Part shown: positions 8,993 through 18,078 of the stretch, in pieces | How positions within the stretch are numbered: the stretch's first letter is position 1 | How the letters are laid out: each line of letters begins with the position of its first letter | DNA from: Gracilimonas sp. | GTDB lineage: Bacteria > Bacteroidota > Rhodothermia > Balneolales > Balneolaceae | Assembly (NCBI RefSeq): GCF_040218225.1 | Contig: NZ_JAVJQO010000006.1 | Span: forward strand, 310,001 to 374,000 | Direction of reading: 5' to 3' | Length of the DNA: 64,000 nucleotides | Translations under genes and position numbers: made by a program | Notes under the pieces: generated by a model | Seen by the model: only the letters and a program-made list of their open reading frames with translations | The model's database searches: none | Told to the model about the DNA's origin: nothing

Positions 8993-10051
8993 TCACTCCT
9001 CTAAGACCTTAACAATATCACCACTTTTCAAAAATTTACTTCCTCTAGTAAATACTTTTTTTAAACCAGTTAACTCTTTTGCATCAACAATCAGTTGATC
9101 ATTTAAAATATATTTTGGTCTGACATGTCTCTCTTCCACTCTTTCTGACTGATCAGTTATTCCATAAATAATGATATCCTCATCTTTGGGCTCAACGATA
9201 GATTCTATAGGAATACTTACATAATTAGCTGCATTAGAAGGGTAAATTACTACCGATCCAAACATCCCTTCCTTTATGGACGTAAAAGGTTGTCTTAACT
9301 GAAGTTCTATTTCATATGTCCCTGCATTTGGATTTGGGGTCTCCGCTATTTGGCTTACAATCGCTTTTACCTTTTGACCGGGATATGAGGCTAGCGAAAC
9401 ACTCGCGCTATCACCTAGACTTATTAGGCTAACTTCCTGATCAGTCACGGAAGTCCTAAAAATGAGGTCTTGACTACTACTAATCGAATAAACAGGTATA
9501 CCAGGTTGAATTAGCTCACCCTCTTCTACGAATTTGCGAGTAATTTTCCCATCTATTGGTGAAGTTATAGTGGATTGGTCATAGTTAAATTTTGCTATTT
9601 GAAGCTCATTAGCTGCTATTTCTACTTTAGTTTTTAAGTCTTCAACCTGTGTTAGTGTTGCACTAGAATCACTATATAACGTTTTGACCCTTTCAAAATC
9701 ACGTTCTGCCTTTTCAAGTGCATATTCAGCCACATTTTTCTTTGCTTCAATCTCTTTTAGATTTATTTCCGCAAGTACCTCACCTTTTTTTATTTGTGAC
9801 CCAATTTGTTTGTGCAAAATTTTTACAAAACCCGGTGTTTTAAACGATAAGCTCATCGACTTTCCATAAGCGACATTTCCAGTTCTTTTGATTAGAATTG
9901 GTTCTTGAGAGTGTATTAACTCAACAGCATAGGCTTGTTTTGTCAACACATTATCCTTTTGCTTGCTTGAATCGTCTGTCTTTGAACTACACCCATAAAT
10001 GAGGATGAACATCAGAAGTATTGCAAATTTCAAGACTTTAAATCGTTTCAT
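8993..10051 (-). CDS. RND efflux periplasmic adaptor (membrane fusion lipoprotein)
   Basis: This 352-aa protein starts with a lipoprotein signal (ILLMFILIYGC, lipidated Cys near 21). It has the HlyD/MFP order: barrel-sandwich strand SLSFKTPGFVKILHKQIGSQIKKGEVLAEI, a coiled-coil hairpin about residues 105-155, the return strand STITSPIDGKITRKFVEEGELIQPG, then beta-barrel and membrane-proximal domains. It bridges the RND permease and the TolC-like channel. It lies 9 bases after the TolC gene and one base before the permease gene, forming one operon under the TetR regulator. Confidence 0.92.
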   Translation of the reverse strand: MKRFKVLKFAILLMFILIYGCSSKTDDSSKQKDNVLTKQAYAVELIHSQEPILIKRTGNVAYGKSMSLSFKTPGFVKILHKQIGSQIKKGEVLAEINLKEIEAKKNVAEYALEKAERDFERVKTLYSDSSATLTQVEDLKTKVEIAANELQIAKFNYDQSTITSPIDGKITRKFVEEGELIQPGIPVYSISSSQDLIFRTSVTDQEVSLISLGDSASVSLASYPGQKVKAIVSQIAETPNPNAGTYEIELQLRQPFTSIKEGMFGSVVIYPSNAANYVSIPIESIVEPKDEDIIIYGITDQSERVEERHVRPKYILNDQLIVDAKELTGLKKVFTRGSKFLKSGDIVKVLEE

Positions 10052-10060
10052 ATTTATATC

Positions 10061-11461
10061 CTATTTAATGTTTTCAACTATTGAATCTAGTCGTGCTATT
10101 TCCTTTAACAGATCATATTGCGCTATTAGCTTTTTGAGTTTTGATCTTTGCAAATCCTTTTGCGCTTCCAGATACTCTAGAAAAATTACCTCCCCCTGCT
10201 CATATCTATTTTTCACAATATTAAATCGTTCGTATGCACTTTTCTCTCCTAACTTTCTTGTACCTAGCATTGCACGAGCATGACTTACTGCTTCTTTTGA
10301 GTTCATGACTTGTAATTCAATCTGGTCTTGAAGTGTTTGAATTTTATTCTCATTCTTTTGTAGCTTAAGACGTGCTTTTTGAATTTCTTTGGTATGTTTC
10401 AAAGCATTGAATAGCTCCCATTTAAGACCAAACCTAATCAACATGAATTCTTGATCTGAAAAATTGTAGCCTACCCCTTGATAACCAACATCTGCTGAGA
10501 CAAATATTTCTGGAAGCCTGCCATATTTTTCTCGCTGAAGAGTATACTCCAAAGCTTGACTGCCTTTTCGCAATGCTTGAAGATCACTTCGGTTTCGTAG
10601 AGCTGAATTCACTGAATAATCTTCACCTTCAGCTATAAACATACTCAGGGTTTCTTCTGATTGTATTATATCTGTACCTAATGGGCGATTGAGAAGTATA
10701 TTGAAATAATATTTAGCTTTAGACTTCTTGTTTTTAAAGCTCAGTATTTCACTTTCTGTATTACTTAGTTCGAGCTCTGTCTGACTTAGGACATCTTTCG
10801 TTATTTCACCATTTTTAAATAGTGATTTATTGTACTCTAATACTTCTTCTAATTGGTTCTTTGTGCTTTGGTGTATTTCTACTGCTTTAACCGCACTTAA
10901 ATAATTGTAATACCCAATTTTGACTTCTTTTATCAGCTCGTTCTTAAAAGCCTCTTTCTTTATATCCTGGACATCTTGTAAAGACCTTTGTGCTTTGTAG
11001 GAATAAAAAATATCGGTATTGAAAAGTGGTTGAATCACCCTGAGCTTCGTCTCCTGAAAGTCATCCAATAATATCGGAGTGCTAACATTTTCAAGATTTG
11101 TCGGAAAACGATTTTCACCAAGCAGGTCGTTAACAGAGCCATATAAAGGGTTTAATAGATCTCCGACTGGTACATCTATGGTTCGGCCACCTTCAGCTAT
11201 GTCATATGAGGCTTGTAAAGAAATATTGGGTAGAAAATACGAGCGTGCTATCTCTGAATTCTTATCTGCTATTTTCACATTTAGCTGTTGCTCTATGAGA
11301 CCTTTATTGTTTTCTAATGCAATGGATATATATCGATCTAATTCACTCGATTGTGCATTGGCCCTGAAAGACAACAAAAGAGTTGCAAGGGTAATAAAAA
11401 TATACCGATTGGTATATTTTGAGTTAAAAAAAACCACAAGTCTACTTCTTAGAAATTTCAT
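10061..11461 (-). CDS. TolC-family outer-membrane efflux channel
   Basis: This 466-aa protein has an N-terminal signal ending near ANAQ and two OEP repeats rich in long helices, typical of TolC-like trimeric channels. The helical stretch with TKEIQKARLKLQKNENKIQ and the closing RFNIVKNRYEQGEVIFLEYLEAQKDL region are characteristic. I use the ATG at 11461; a TTG codon lies just before it and a GTG at 11437 is also possible. The first 20 bases overlap the tetR 3' end. Unusually, a 24-bp operator-like palindrome (11397-11420) falls inside the signal-peptide codons. Confidence 0.87.
   Translation of the reverse strand: MKFLRSRLVVFFNSKYTNRYIFITLATLLLSFRANAQSSELDRYISIALENNKGLIEQQLNVKIADKNSEIARSYFLPNISLQASYDIAEGGRTIDVPVGDLLNPLYGSVNDLLGENRFPTNLENVSTPILLDDFQETKLRVIQPLFNTDIFYSYKAQRSLQDVQDIKKEAFKNELIKEVKIGYYNYLSAVKAVEIHQSTKNQLEEVLEYNKSLFKNGEITKDVLSQTELELSNTESEILSFKNKKSKAKYYFNILLNRPLGTDIIQSEETLSMFIAEGEDYSVNSALRNRSDLQALRKGSQALEYTLQREKYGRLPEIFVSADVGYQGVGYNFSDQEFMLIRFGLKWELFNALKHTKEIQKARLKLQKNENKIQTLQDQIELQVMNSKEAVSHARAMLGTRKLGEKSAYERFNIVKNRYEQGEVIFLEYLEAQKDLQRSKLKKLIAQYDLLKEIARLDSIVENIK
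11397..11420. promoter_or_regulatory. TetR operator copy 1 (inside the 5' end of the tolC-like gene)
   Basis: A perfect palindrome with 10-base arms, AAAATATACC and GGTATATTTT, around a GATT centre. It matches a second site upstream of tetR (12049-12072) at 23 of 24 positions. Typical TetR/AcrR operators have this size and symmetry. Its position inside the tolC coding start could let the regulator act as a roadblock or repress an internal promoter. Confidence 0.75.
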
Positions 11462-12041
11462 CAATCAAATTCTCTAGTTGTTCAAAAGCATAGTTCATAT
11501 GCTGGGCATCTTTATACATCTTCATTAACATTATACTACCTTCATAAATAGATACAAATAAAGAGGCAATTTTTTTGGGCTGCACATCTTCATTAATCTC
11601 CCCAGCGACAATACCATTCTTAATAATTTCTTCCACTGTCCCAGACCAAATATTTAACGTTTGCTTAACTTTTGGTCGGAGTACCTCATACGAATCATCG
11701 CTTTCTGTTGCAGTGTTTAAAATTGGGCATCCACCTTTAAACTGAGGGGTATTCACGTTCTTTTTATAACTATGTATAATAGCTTTTAACTTATCAATAC
11801 TGCCTTCTGTGCTTCTGACCTGACTTTTTATATTATCAATCAAGATTCTACGATTGTAGTCAAAAGCTGCAACCGCTATGTCATCTTTTGAGTTAAAATG
11901 CCCATATATACACCCTTTCGTAAAGCCAGTTGCTTTTTCTATGTCAGACATTGAAGTGGGCGCATATCCTTGAACATTAAAAAGGTGTGCTGATTCCTCA
12001 ATGATTTTGTTTTTCGTTATGTCTGATTTTTCGTACTTCAT
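11442..12041 (-). CDS. TetR/AcrR-family repressor of the efflux operon
   Basis: This 199-aa regulator has an N-terminal HTH (residues 8-55), including NVQGYAPTSMSDIEKATGFTKGCIYGHF, followed by an all-helical ligand domain with GGCPILNTATESDD (TetR_C of the AcrR/YxaF kind). I start it at the ATG at 12041, because family members begin a few residues before KNKIIEESAHLF. A TTG-initiated reading from 12077 would translate the operator. It is the first gene before tolC-MFP-RND and overlaps tolC by 20 bases, so it most likely represses its own operon until a pump substrate binds. Confidence 0.88.
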   Translation of the reverse strand: MKYEKSDITKNKIIEESAHLFNVQGYAPTSMSDIEKATGFTKGCIYGHFNSKDDIAVAAFDYNRRILIDNIKSQVRSTEGSIDKLKAIIHSYKKNVNTPQFKGGCPILNTATESDDSYEVLRPKVKQTLNIWSGTVEEIIKNGIVAGEINEDVQPKKIASLFVSIYEGSIMLMKMYKDAQHMNYAFEQLENLIDEISKK

Positions 12042-12076
12042 TGCGAATAAAATAAACCGATTGGTATATTTTGTCA
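12042..12076 (-). promoter_or_regulatory. tetR promoter with TetR operator copy 2 (12049-12072)
   Basis: The 24-bp dyad has arms AAAATAAACC and GGTATATTTT with centre GATT, one base different from the copy in tolC. Read on the minus strand, TTGACA precedes it and TATTTT follows with a 17-base spacer, a good sigma70-like arrangement in which the operator fills the spacer. The tetR ATG begins about 8 bases after the operator, so the leader would be very short or absent. Confidence 0.65.
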
Positions 12077-12101
12077 AATAATATTTATTAAAACAGCTTT
12101 C

Positions 12102-13073
12102 TTAATTCATTATTTGGCCTTTAAACTTGTCTAATGACATATTTTGACCAGATATTACAGTAAAAATATGATTAAACTTTTTGAAGTAATGTCTATTCGC
12201 CATAATTGCAGTGAGCCCTACAACCCCACTGGGTTCAGTGTAGACCTTATGCCGATCTAACATCCATAGTAATGTTTGTTTTATATCATTTTCTGAGACG
12301 GAAATAAATTCATCAACTAATGAATTAACTATAGGCCACGTAACACAATCTTTTTCAATATAGCCCCCAATTCCTTCCGCTATTGAATAATCAAGCTTAT
12401 AATCACCTGGATACTTTTGGGTATCGTACCATCTTTTAAGAAAGGCAGCCTTGTTTTGCTGAACCCCAATTATGTGTAAATCAGGATTAATGCTTTTTAG
12501 GATGATTGCCATACCTGAGATATACCCTCCTCCCCCCACTCCACAAACCAAACAATCTATATCTGAGAATTCATCCATAGACTCAAAGGCCATTGTGCCA
12601 GCACCCTCTATCATATCTAGATCATCATATGCAGAAACGAATATTTTACCTTCTTTCTTTGCTTTCCTTTTTGCAATTATTGAAGCTGCTTCAACGGATT
12701 CATGGAAAAATAGTTTAGCACCATTTTCCTTTATATCTCTTATCCTGTCTTTATCAGCAGATTTCGGCATGTGAATTTCAACATCAACCCCTAATACCTT
12801 TCCAGCATATGAAAGTCCGACACCGTGTCCACCAGCCGTAGGCGCTACATATGATGGATCTTTAAAACTGTTTCGTGTTTTGAGAATTTTATTAATGCTA
12901 CCTCTTGGTTTAAAACTCCCAGATACTTGCTGATTCTCTAATTTAAGTTTCACATCTAGGTCATAATCTTTTTTTAAATTTTGAGAATATAATACAGGCG
13001 TTTTTACTATATAGTTTGATATACGATTATCCGCCTGAATAATGTCATTAGGGGTAATTTCAAATTGAATCAT
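12102..13073 (-). CDS. PLP-dependent threonine/serine dehydratase-like enzyme
   Basis: This 323-aa fold-type II PLP enzyme carries the lysine Schiff-base motif SGSFKPRG (K55), the phosphate-binding glycine loop CGVGGGGYISG, and the ligand segment near VYTEPSGVVGL. These fit the catabolic threonine deaminase/serine racemase branch, which produces 2-oxobutyrate or pyruvate plus ammonia. There is no C-terminal ACT domain, so no classical isoleucine feedback. The residue after the catalytic motif and the overall length agree with TdcB or SRR. It follows the DinB gene by 3 bases and ends before the tetR promoter. Exact substrate uncertain. Confidence 0.82.
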   Translation of the reverse strand: MIQFEITPNDIIQADNRISNYIVKTPVLYSQNLKKDYDLDVKLKLENQQVSGSFKPRGSINKILKTRNSFKDPSYVAPTAGGHGVGLSYAGKVLGVDVEIHMPKSADKDRIRDIKENGAKLFFHESVEAASIIAKRKAKKEGKIFVSAYDDLDMIEGAGTMAFESMDEFSDIDCLVCGVGGGGYISGMAIILKSINPDLHIIGVQQNKAAFLKRWYDTQKYPGDYKLDYSIAEGIGGYIEKDCVTWPIVNSLVDEFISVSENDIKQTLLWMLDRHKVYTEPSGVVGLTAIMANRHYFKKFNHIFTVISGQNMSLDKFKGQIMN

Positions 13074-13076
13074 CTA

Positions 13077-13571
13077 TTAATTTACTTTTCTTAGTTCCTC
13101 TTCGGTCATACCGAACATAGGTGGCGTTTCAACCCCAATCATATTCAAGTAAATATAAAGTTGACCTCTATGGTGAACTTCATGCTCAACCATTGCTCTT
13201 AACCACTTCCAAATTGTGATCTTTGTTCTTCCAGGGATGAGGCATTTCTTTTTTAAATCTTCATCATTTAAGGATTGAAATACTTCCAATGATTCCTGAC
13301 GACTGATTTTATAAAACGCCATGACCTCCTCATAACCGTCCGCTAACTTTTTATCACACCCTTTATATCTACTTGGGTTTCCAATGACCGTTTCAGCATA
13401 CATATATCTTTCAATGGCTGCTATATGACGAATAATATCAGCAATAGTAAATTTACCCTCACTATATGTCCAATCTAAATGTTCAGGCTGAATAACTGAG
13501 AGTAACCGATCAGTTCTTTTTCTAATATTGTGGTAGTAGTCAATAAATGATGATACACTATCGATAGTCAT
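13077..13571 (-). CDS. DinB/YfiT-like four-helix metal-binding protein
   Basis: This 164-aa protein has the DinB superfamily pattern of three metal-ligand histidines on a four-helix bundle: one in ADIIRHIAAIERY and two in MVEHEVHHRGQLYIYL. Many members are thiol-transferases or metalloenzymes of low-molecular-weight thiol metabolism; others have no known role. The C-terminal MIGVETPPMFGMTEEEL is common to the branch found in Bacillota and Bacteroidota. It is the first gene of the pair with the PLP dehydratase and diverges from the AraC regulator gene. Confidence 0.8.
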   Translation of the reverse strand: MTIDSVSSFIDYYHNIRKRTDRLLSVIQPEHLDWTYSEGKFTIADIIRHIAAIERYMYAETVIGNPSRYKGCDKKLADGYEEVMAFYKISRQESLEVFQSLNDEDLKKKCLIPGRTKITIWKWLRAMVEHEVHHRGQLYIYLNMIGVETPPMFGMTEEELRKVN

Positions 13572-13625
13572 TTTTGCTCTTTATTTAAGTTGGTTAAATC
13601 TCATATATATTAGCTATGCAATCAA

Positions 13626-13662
13626 TTGAGCATTATTTATGTGTATCATTATATATGCTCAA
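13626..13662. promoter_or_regulatory. Inverted repeat in the dinB-like / araC divergent promoter region
   Basis: Arms TTGAGCAT (13626-13633) and ATGCTCAA (13655-13662) are perfectly complementary and 21 bases apart, about two helical turns centre to centre or slightly more. They sit between the divergent DinB-like and AraC-type genes. A regulator binding site is plausible; no binding data can be seen. Confidence 0.4.
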
Positions 13663-13717
13663 CCAAAATTAGGACAAAATTTCAATATTTTTATTAGTTA
13701 AAAAGTGGTTACCGGTC

Positions 13718-14644
13718 ATGATCATAAACAGCACAAAAGAAATTCCTCTTGTTACTCTACCAAAATTCCGTGAAAGATATACTTCACTAAAAAGTACAGG
13801 ACATTACAAGAATTTTGACTTACTTCATCTTAAAAGTTTCTCCGGGTCACTTCCCTCACATCGAATAGACTTTTACTTGGTAATACTGTTAGAAAAAGGG
13901 GAAATGGAATTAGAATTAGGCTCAAGTGAATACAAGCTCGATCAACCCTCTCTTATCTTTATCAATCCACAAATCGTGTATAAGGCTAAAACAATATCAG
14001 AGAATTTAATTGGCTATTGCCTCTTATTTTCAGATGATTTCTTTCAATCAGGATTACCAAGTTCTAGAAAACTAAGAACAAGCCCTCTTTTTAAAATCTC
14101 CAATCAGCCTATTTTATGTTTAAAGGATGAACATGTTGAATACTTAAATCAACTCATCTCATTGATTGAGGATGAATTGACCTTTCTCAGTTCAACTGAT
14201 TATAGAGTTATTCAAAGCTTGCTGCATGCGATCATAAACAAATCTGAATCTCTGTATCAGAAGGGACACTGCAAGCTTCACAAACCGGTTGATTCGAGTT
14301 CTTTATTAGTTCATCGTTTTCAAGAGCTCTTGTTGAAAGATTTAGAACCTATTAAGGAGCACTATCCTATCACTATGCATACTGTAAAAGAGTATGCTGA
14401 TGAATTGGATGTATCACAGAATTATTTAAACGACACTATAAAAAAAGTAACAGGTAAAACCGCCGGTCAACTTATATCAGAATATCTCATAGATCATGCT
14501 ACTATATGTTTGAAACACTCAGATCTTGAAATTTCAGAAATTGCTTTCCGACTTGGCTTTGATGAACCATCATACTTCTCTCGTGTTTTTAAAAAAATAA
14601 TTGGTTTATCTCCCACCGATTATAGAGATCATACTAATCTGTAG
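13718..14644 (+). CDS. AraC-family transcriptional regulator
   Basis: This 308-aa regulator has an N-terminal cupin-like sensing domain (about 30-150) and a C-terminal AraC double HTH (about 205-305). The HTH carries VKEYADELDVSQNYLNDTIK and the signature ISEIAFRLGFDEPSYFSRVFKK followed by SPTDYR. It lies 90 bases upstream of an Old Yellow Enzyme-SDR-serine hydrolase-azoreductase run on the same strand. This arrangement is common for activators of electrophile or quinone detoxification. Regulation of that run is inferred from position. Confidence 0.86.
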   Translation: MIINSTKEIPLVTLPKFRERYTSLKSTGHYKNFDLLHLKSFSGSLPSHRIDFYLVILLEKGEMELELGSSEYKLDQPSLIFINPQIVYKAKTISENLIGYCLLFSDDFFQSGLPSSRKLRTSPLFKISNQPILCLKDEHVEYLNQLISLIEDELTFLSSTDYRVIQSLLHAIINKSESLYQKGHCKLHKPVDSSSLLVHRFQELLLKDLEPIKEHYPITMHTVKEYADELDVSQNYLNDTIKKVTGKTAGQLISEYLIDHATICLKHSDLEISEIAFRLGFDEPSYFSRVFKKIIGLSPTDYRDHTNL

Positions 14645-14734
14645 ATTCTACTACTGCAGCTGTACTTATTACTAACACCTGCCAAATTAGATGTGATAGA
14701 TTCTTGAAGAGTTAATAACTGAAAGAAATATCAC

Positions 14735-15865
14735 ATGGACTCAGAAATTTTATTTAATGATTTAAAGCTTGGAAATCATCTTTTAAAAAATAGAATTGTT
14801 ATGCCTCCCATGACCAGATCCAGGGCTGGTCATGGAGATGTGCCAACCTCTTTAATGGCTAAATATTACCAACAAAGAACCAGTGCAGGTTTAATTATTT
14901 CAGAGGGTACGCAAATCAGCCAACAAGGAAAAGGTTATGCGTGGACACCAGGTATTCATTCACCGGAACAGGTAAAGGGCTGGAAAGAGGTTACAGATGC
15001 AGTTCGCAAAAAGGATGGGGTTATATTTGCCCAATTATGGCATGTTGGTCGCGTATCTCATACATCTCTCCAACCAGCTAATAAGGCTCCTGTTTCATCT
15101 TCAGAACTAGTCGCTGATGGAGTTAAAGTTTATATCGATCCAGAAAATAAAGGGCCAGAAAGTGGTGCCGGAGAAATGATTCAACACTCTAAACCGTCTG
15201 CCTTAAGTTTTGAAGGTATAAATAACATTATCCATGATTTCAAAAAAGCTGCCAAAAATGCCAAAGAAGCTGGATTTGATGGAGTAGAAATTCATGCAGC
15301 GAATGGCTACTTAATCAACCAATTCATCGATTCTCAGGCTAACAATAGAAAAGACAAATATGGAGGTAGTGTTCATAACCGTCTTCGCTTTCTTAAAGAA
15401 GTTACCCAAACAGTTTGCAAAGTCTTTGAGCCAGATCATGTCGGTGTTAGATTAGCACCTCTAACTACTCTTCAGGGATGTATTGATGACAACCCACGTG
15501 AGACCTATATAGAGGCTGCAAAAATTTTAGAAAGTATTGGTATAGGCTACATCCATATAGCAGAAGCTGACTGGGATGACGCACCGGAGATGACTCTTGA
15601 ATTTAGAAATGCCTTCAGAAATACTTTTTCAGGAAAGATGATTTATGCAGGTAAATACAACCTAAAAAAAGCAGTTAAAGCAATACATGATGGATGGGCT
15701 GACATGATCGGCTTTGGTCGTCCATTTATAGCTAATCCTGATTTACCTACTCGTTTAAAGTATGGAATAGCACTAAATAAAGGCAACCCAGACACATATT
15801 TCGGTGGTACTGAAATAGGATATACAGACTACTCAAACGCTAATTTAAAACAGAAAGAGAAATAG
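14735..15865 (+). CDS. nemA: Old Yellow Enzyme family alkene reductase (NemA-like)
   Basis: This 376-aa FMN-dependent TIM-barrel enzyme reduces activated C=C bonds (enones, maleimides, nitro compounds) with NAD(P)H. Visible features are RIVMPPMTRSRA at the N-terminus, FAQLWHVGRVSH, the active-site pair in VEIHAANGYLINQF followed by DSQANNRKDKYGG, the RLAPLTTLQGC strand and the FMN phosphate site IGFGRPFIANPDLP. The length is standard for N-ethylmaleimide reductase. It ends one base before the SDR gene, so the two form an operon, probably under the upstream AraC-type regulator. Confidence 0.9.
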   Translation: MDSEILFNDLKLGNHLLKNRIVMPPMTRSRAGHGDVPTSLMAKYYQQRTSAGLIISEGTQISQQGKGYAWTPGIHSPEQVKGWKEVTDAVRKKDGVIFAQLWHVGRVSHTSLQPANKAPVSSSELVADGVKVYIDPENKGPESGAGEMIQHSKPSALSFEGINNIIHDFKKAAKNAKEAGFDGVEIHAANGYLINQFIDSQANNRKDKYGGSVHNRLRFLKEVTQTVCKVFEPDHVGVRLAPLTTLQGCIDDNPRETYIEAAKILESIGIGYIHIAEADWDDAPEMTLEFRNAFRNTFSGKMIYAGKYNLKKAVKAIHDGWADMIGFGRPFIANPDLPTRLKYGIALNKGNPDTYFGGTEIGYTDYSNANLKQKEK

Positions 15866-15866
15866 G

Positions 15867-16658
15867 ATGGAGTTACAGTTAAAAGGAAAAAAAGCTTTTG
15901 TAAGTGGGTCAACGCAAGGCATTGGGTTTTCAATAGCTAAAGTTCTACATGAAGAAGGAGCAGATGTAATAATTAATGGCCGAACCGAGAAAAAGGTCCA
16001 GAATTCTGTTCAAAAACTCTCAAAGTTAAAAGGGGGTACAGTTACAGGTATTGCCGCCGATTTTAGTGAACAAAAACAGGTCACATCTATCATTGATCAG
16101 TTTGCCGAACTTGACATACTCATCAACAATGTTGGTTTCTTTGAACCAAAAGCTTTCCCTCATATTTCTGATCAAGACTGGTTTGAAATTTTTGAAGTCA
16201 ATGTCCTAAGTGGCATACGATTATCACGACACTACTTACCCAAAATGCTGGATAATGGTTGGGGAAGAATAATATTCATTTCTAGCGAGTCTGCCATAAA
16301 TATACCCGAAGAAATGATTCATTATGGTATGACGAAAACAGCACAATTAGCTGTTAGCCGAGGTTTAGCAGAACTCACAAAAGGTTCAAATGTGACCGTT
16401 AATTCTGTTCTCCCAGGGCCAACAAGATCAGAAGGTATTGAAGATTTTTTAACTAATCTGGCTGAAGAAGAAAACAAAGCTAAAAACGAAATCGAGCAAG
16501 AATTTTTCAATGACGTTCGACCTACTTCATTGATTCAAAGGTTTGCTGAAGTTAATGAAGTTGCCAACTTGGTTGCCTTTCTATCCAGTCCGTTGTCTTC
16601 AGCTATTAATGGTACATCACTTCGAGCCGATGGTGGTGTAGTAAAATCAATTTTATAA
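15867..16658 (+). CDS. Short-chain dehydrogenase/reductase (SDR)
   Basis: This 263-aa classical SDR has the dinucleotide motif VSGSTQGIGFSIAK near residue 12, the structural DILINNVGF motif, the catalytic Ser in FISSES and the YGMTK catalytic pair. The NGRTEKK after beta-2 favours NADPH. The C-terminal SAINGTSLRADGGVVKSIL is the usual SDR ending. It begins one base after nemA and is followed 16 bases later by a serine hydrolase gene. It probably reduces a carbonyl made or handled by the same operon; the substrate is unknown. Confidence 0.88.
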   Translation: MELQLKGKKAFVSGSTQGIGFSIAKVLHEEGADVIINGRTEKKVQNSVQKLSKLKGGTVTGIAADFSEQKQVTSIIDQFAELDILINNVGFFEPKAFPHISDQDWFEIFEVNVLSGIRLSRHYLPKMLDNGWGRIIFISSESAINIPEEMIHYGMTKTAQLAVSRGLAELTKGSNVTVNSVLPGPTRSEGIEDFLTNLAEEENKAKNEIEQEFFNDVRPTSLIQRFAEVNEVANLVAFLSSPLSSAINGTSLRADGGVVKSIL

Positions 16659-16674
16659 CAAAAAATATCTAATC

Positions 16675-17991
16675 ATGAATTTTTTAAAAACATCACTTTT
16701 AATTGTCTCCTTATTATTTATTGTAACTCAAGTTAAAGGTCAAGATCACCAAGTAGATAATCTTGATAATCAAAGAATCCTTAGGATTGATGCCATAATA
16801 GAAAAACACATTCAACAAGAGCATATTCCAGGTGCAGTAGCTCTGATTATTAAGGATGGCTCAATCATATATAACAAGGCTTTTGGGCATGCTGATATCG
16901 AAGAAAATATTCCAATGAAATCGGATGCGATTTTCAGAATAGCATCTCAATCGAAGGCTCTAACTAGTGTTGGTGCAATGGTTCTTTGGGAGCGTGGAAA
17001 ATTCCTATTGGATGACCCTGTTTCAAAATATATTCCAGAATTTAAAGATATGAGGGTTCTAGACACTTACAATACCCAACTAGGTTCATATACGACAATT
17101 GAAGCAAAACGAGAGATTACCATTAGAGATTTATTACGTCATACCTCTGGAATTGCCTACCCGGCAATATTCAGTGATCCAACAATGTGGAAGATTTATG
17201 AACAGGCCGGTATTCCAACAGGCATCGGAACCACTATACCTACTATTGGTGAAAAGATGAAAGATCTTGCTGCACTTCCGTTAATGCACCAGCCTGAAGA
17301 ACGGTTCACGTATGGTTTAAATATCGATCTGCTTGGCTACCTGATTGAAATGTGGAGCGGCCAGCCACTCAATCAATTCTTAAGAGAAGAACTTTTTGAG
17401 CCACTAAATATGAAGGATACCTGGTTTTATCTTTCTAAAGATAAGCACAACAGATTGGTAGAAGTATATGAAATCAACAAAGAAGGACATTTAGTTGAAG
17501 TAAACCATCCTATGTATGAAGGAGTTGATAAAGATTTCCCAAAAATGAATGGAACTTATTACTCTGGCGGTGCAGGTTTAAGTTCCACAGCAATTGATTT
17601 AGGTAGGTTTTACAGTATGTATTTAAACAAGGGCGTTCTTGATGGAAACAGAATTCTTGCCTCAAGTACTGTAGATTTGTTATTAACTAATCAACTTAGA
17701 GATAATGTGAAGATTTCACCTATGCCACCGCAGCCTGTGGATTTTCAATTTTCATTAGGTGGATTCGCCATAGAGACAGAAAAGAATGATTACCTATCCC
17801 CTAGAACTATTGGAGCCTTTGGTTGGGGAGGAGCATTCAATACCCATGGTTGGGCTGATCCAGAGAATAAATTAATTGGTATTCTATTGACTCAAGAGTA
17901 CTTATCGCCCTATTTCTCAATTGGCAAAGAATTTGAAAATGCAGTTTACCAATCTTTAGATGAAATATATCAACATTTACATAATGAGTAA
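16675..17991 (+). CDS. Exported serine hydrolase, class C beta-lactamase/DD-peptidase fold
   Basis: This 438-aa protein has a Sec signal (LLIVSLLFIVTQVKGQ) and the beta-lactamase fold. The nucleophile motif is S91-Q-S-K94 in RIASQSKALTSVG. A YGLN second motif (FTYGLNIDLLGYLIEMWSG) and the late FGWGGAFNTHGWADPE block follow, common in esterase-type family VIII members. True beta-lactamase activity is unlikely from these motifs; an esterase or peptidase role is more typical. It is the third gene of the nemA-SDR run, 16 bases after the SDR gene. Confidence 0.85.
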   Translation: MNFLKTSLLIVSLLFIVTQVKGQDHQVDNLDNQRILRIDAIIEKHIQQEHIPGAVALIIKDGSIIYNKAFGHADIEENIPMKSDAIFRIASQSKALTSVGAMVLWERGKFLLDDPVSKYIPEFKDMRVLDTYNTQLGSYTTIEAKREITIRDLLRHTSGIAYPAIFSDPTMWKIYEQAGIPTGIGTTIPTIGEKMKDLAALPLMHQPEERFTYGLNIDLLGYLIEMWSGQPLNQFLREELFEPLNMKDTWFYLSKDKHNRLVEVYEINKEGHLVEVNHPMYEGVDKDFPKMNGTYYSGGAGLSSTAIDLGRFYSMYLNKGVLDGNRILASSTVDLLLTNQLRDNVKISPMPPQPVDFQFSLGGFAIETEKNDYLSPRTIGAFGWGGAFNTHGWADPENKLIGILLTQEYLSPYFSIGKEFENAVYQSLDEIYQHLHNE

Positions 17992-18078
17992 CTCTAAACA
18001 AATGCATGAAGAGAATTCACTTTCAATAGTTTTCTAAGCATGGGAAGTTTCGATAAAATAATCAAATACTAATATACA

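Noticed and set aside
16675-17991. Beta-lactam resistance enzyme
   Set aside because: The SxxK motif is present, but the other motifs are those of esterase-type family members; resistance is not supported.
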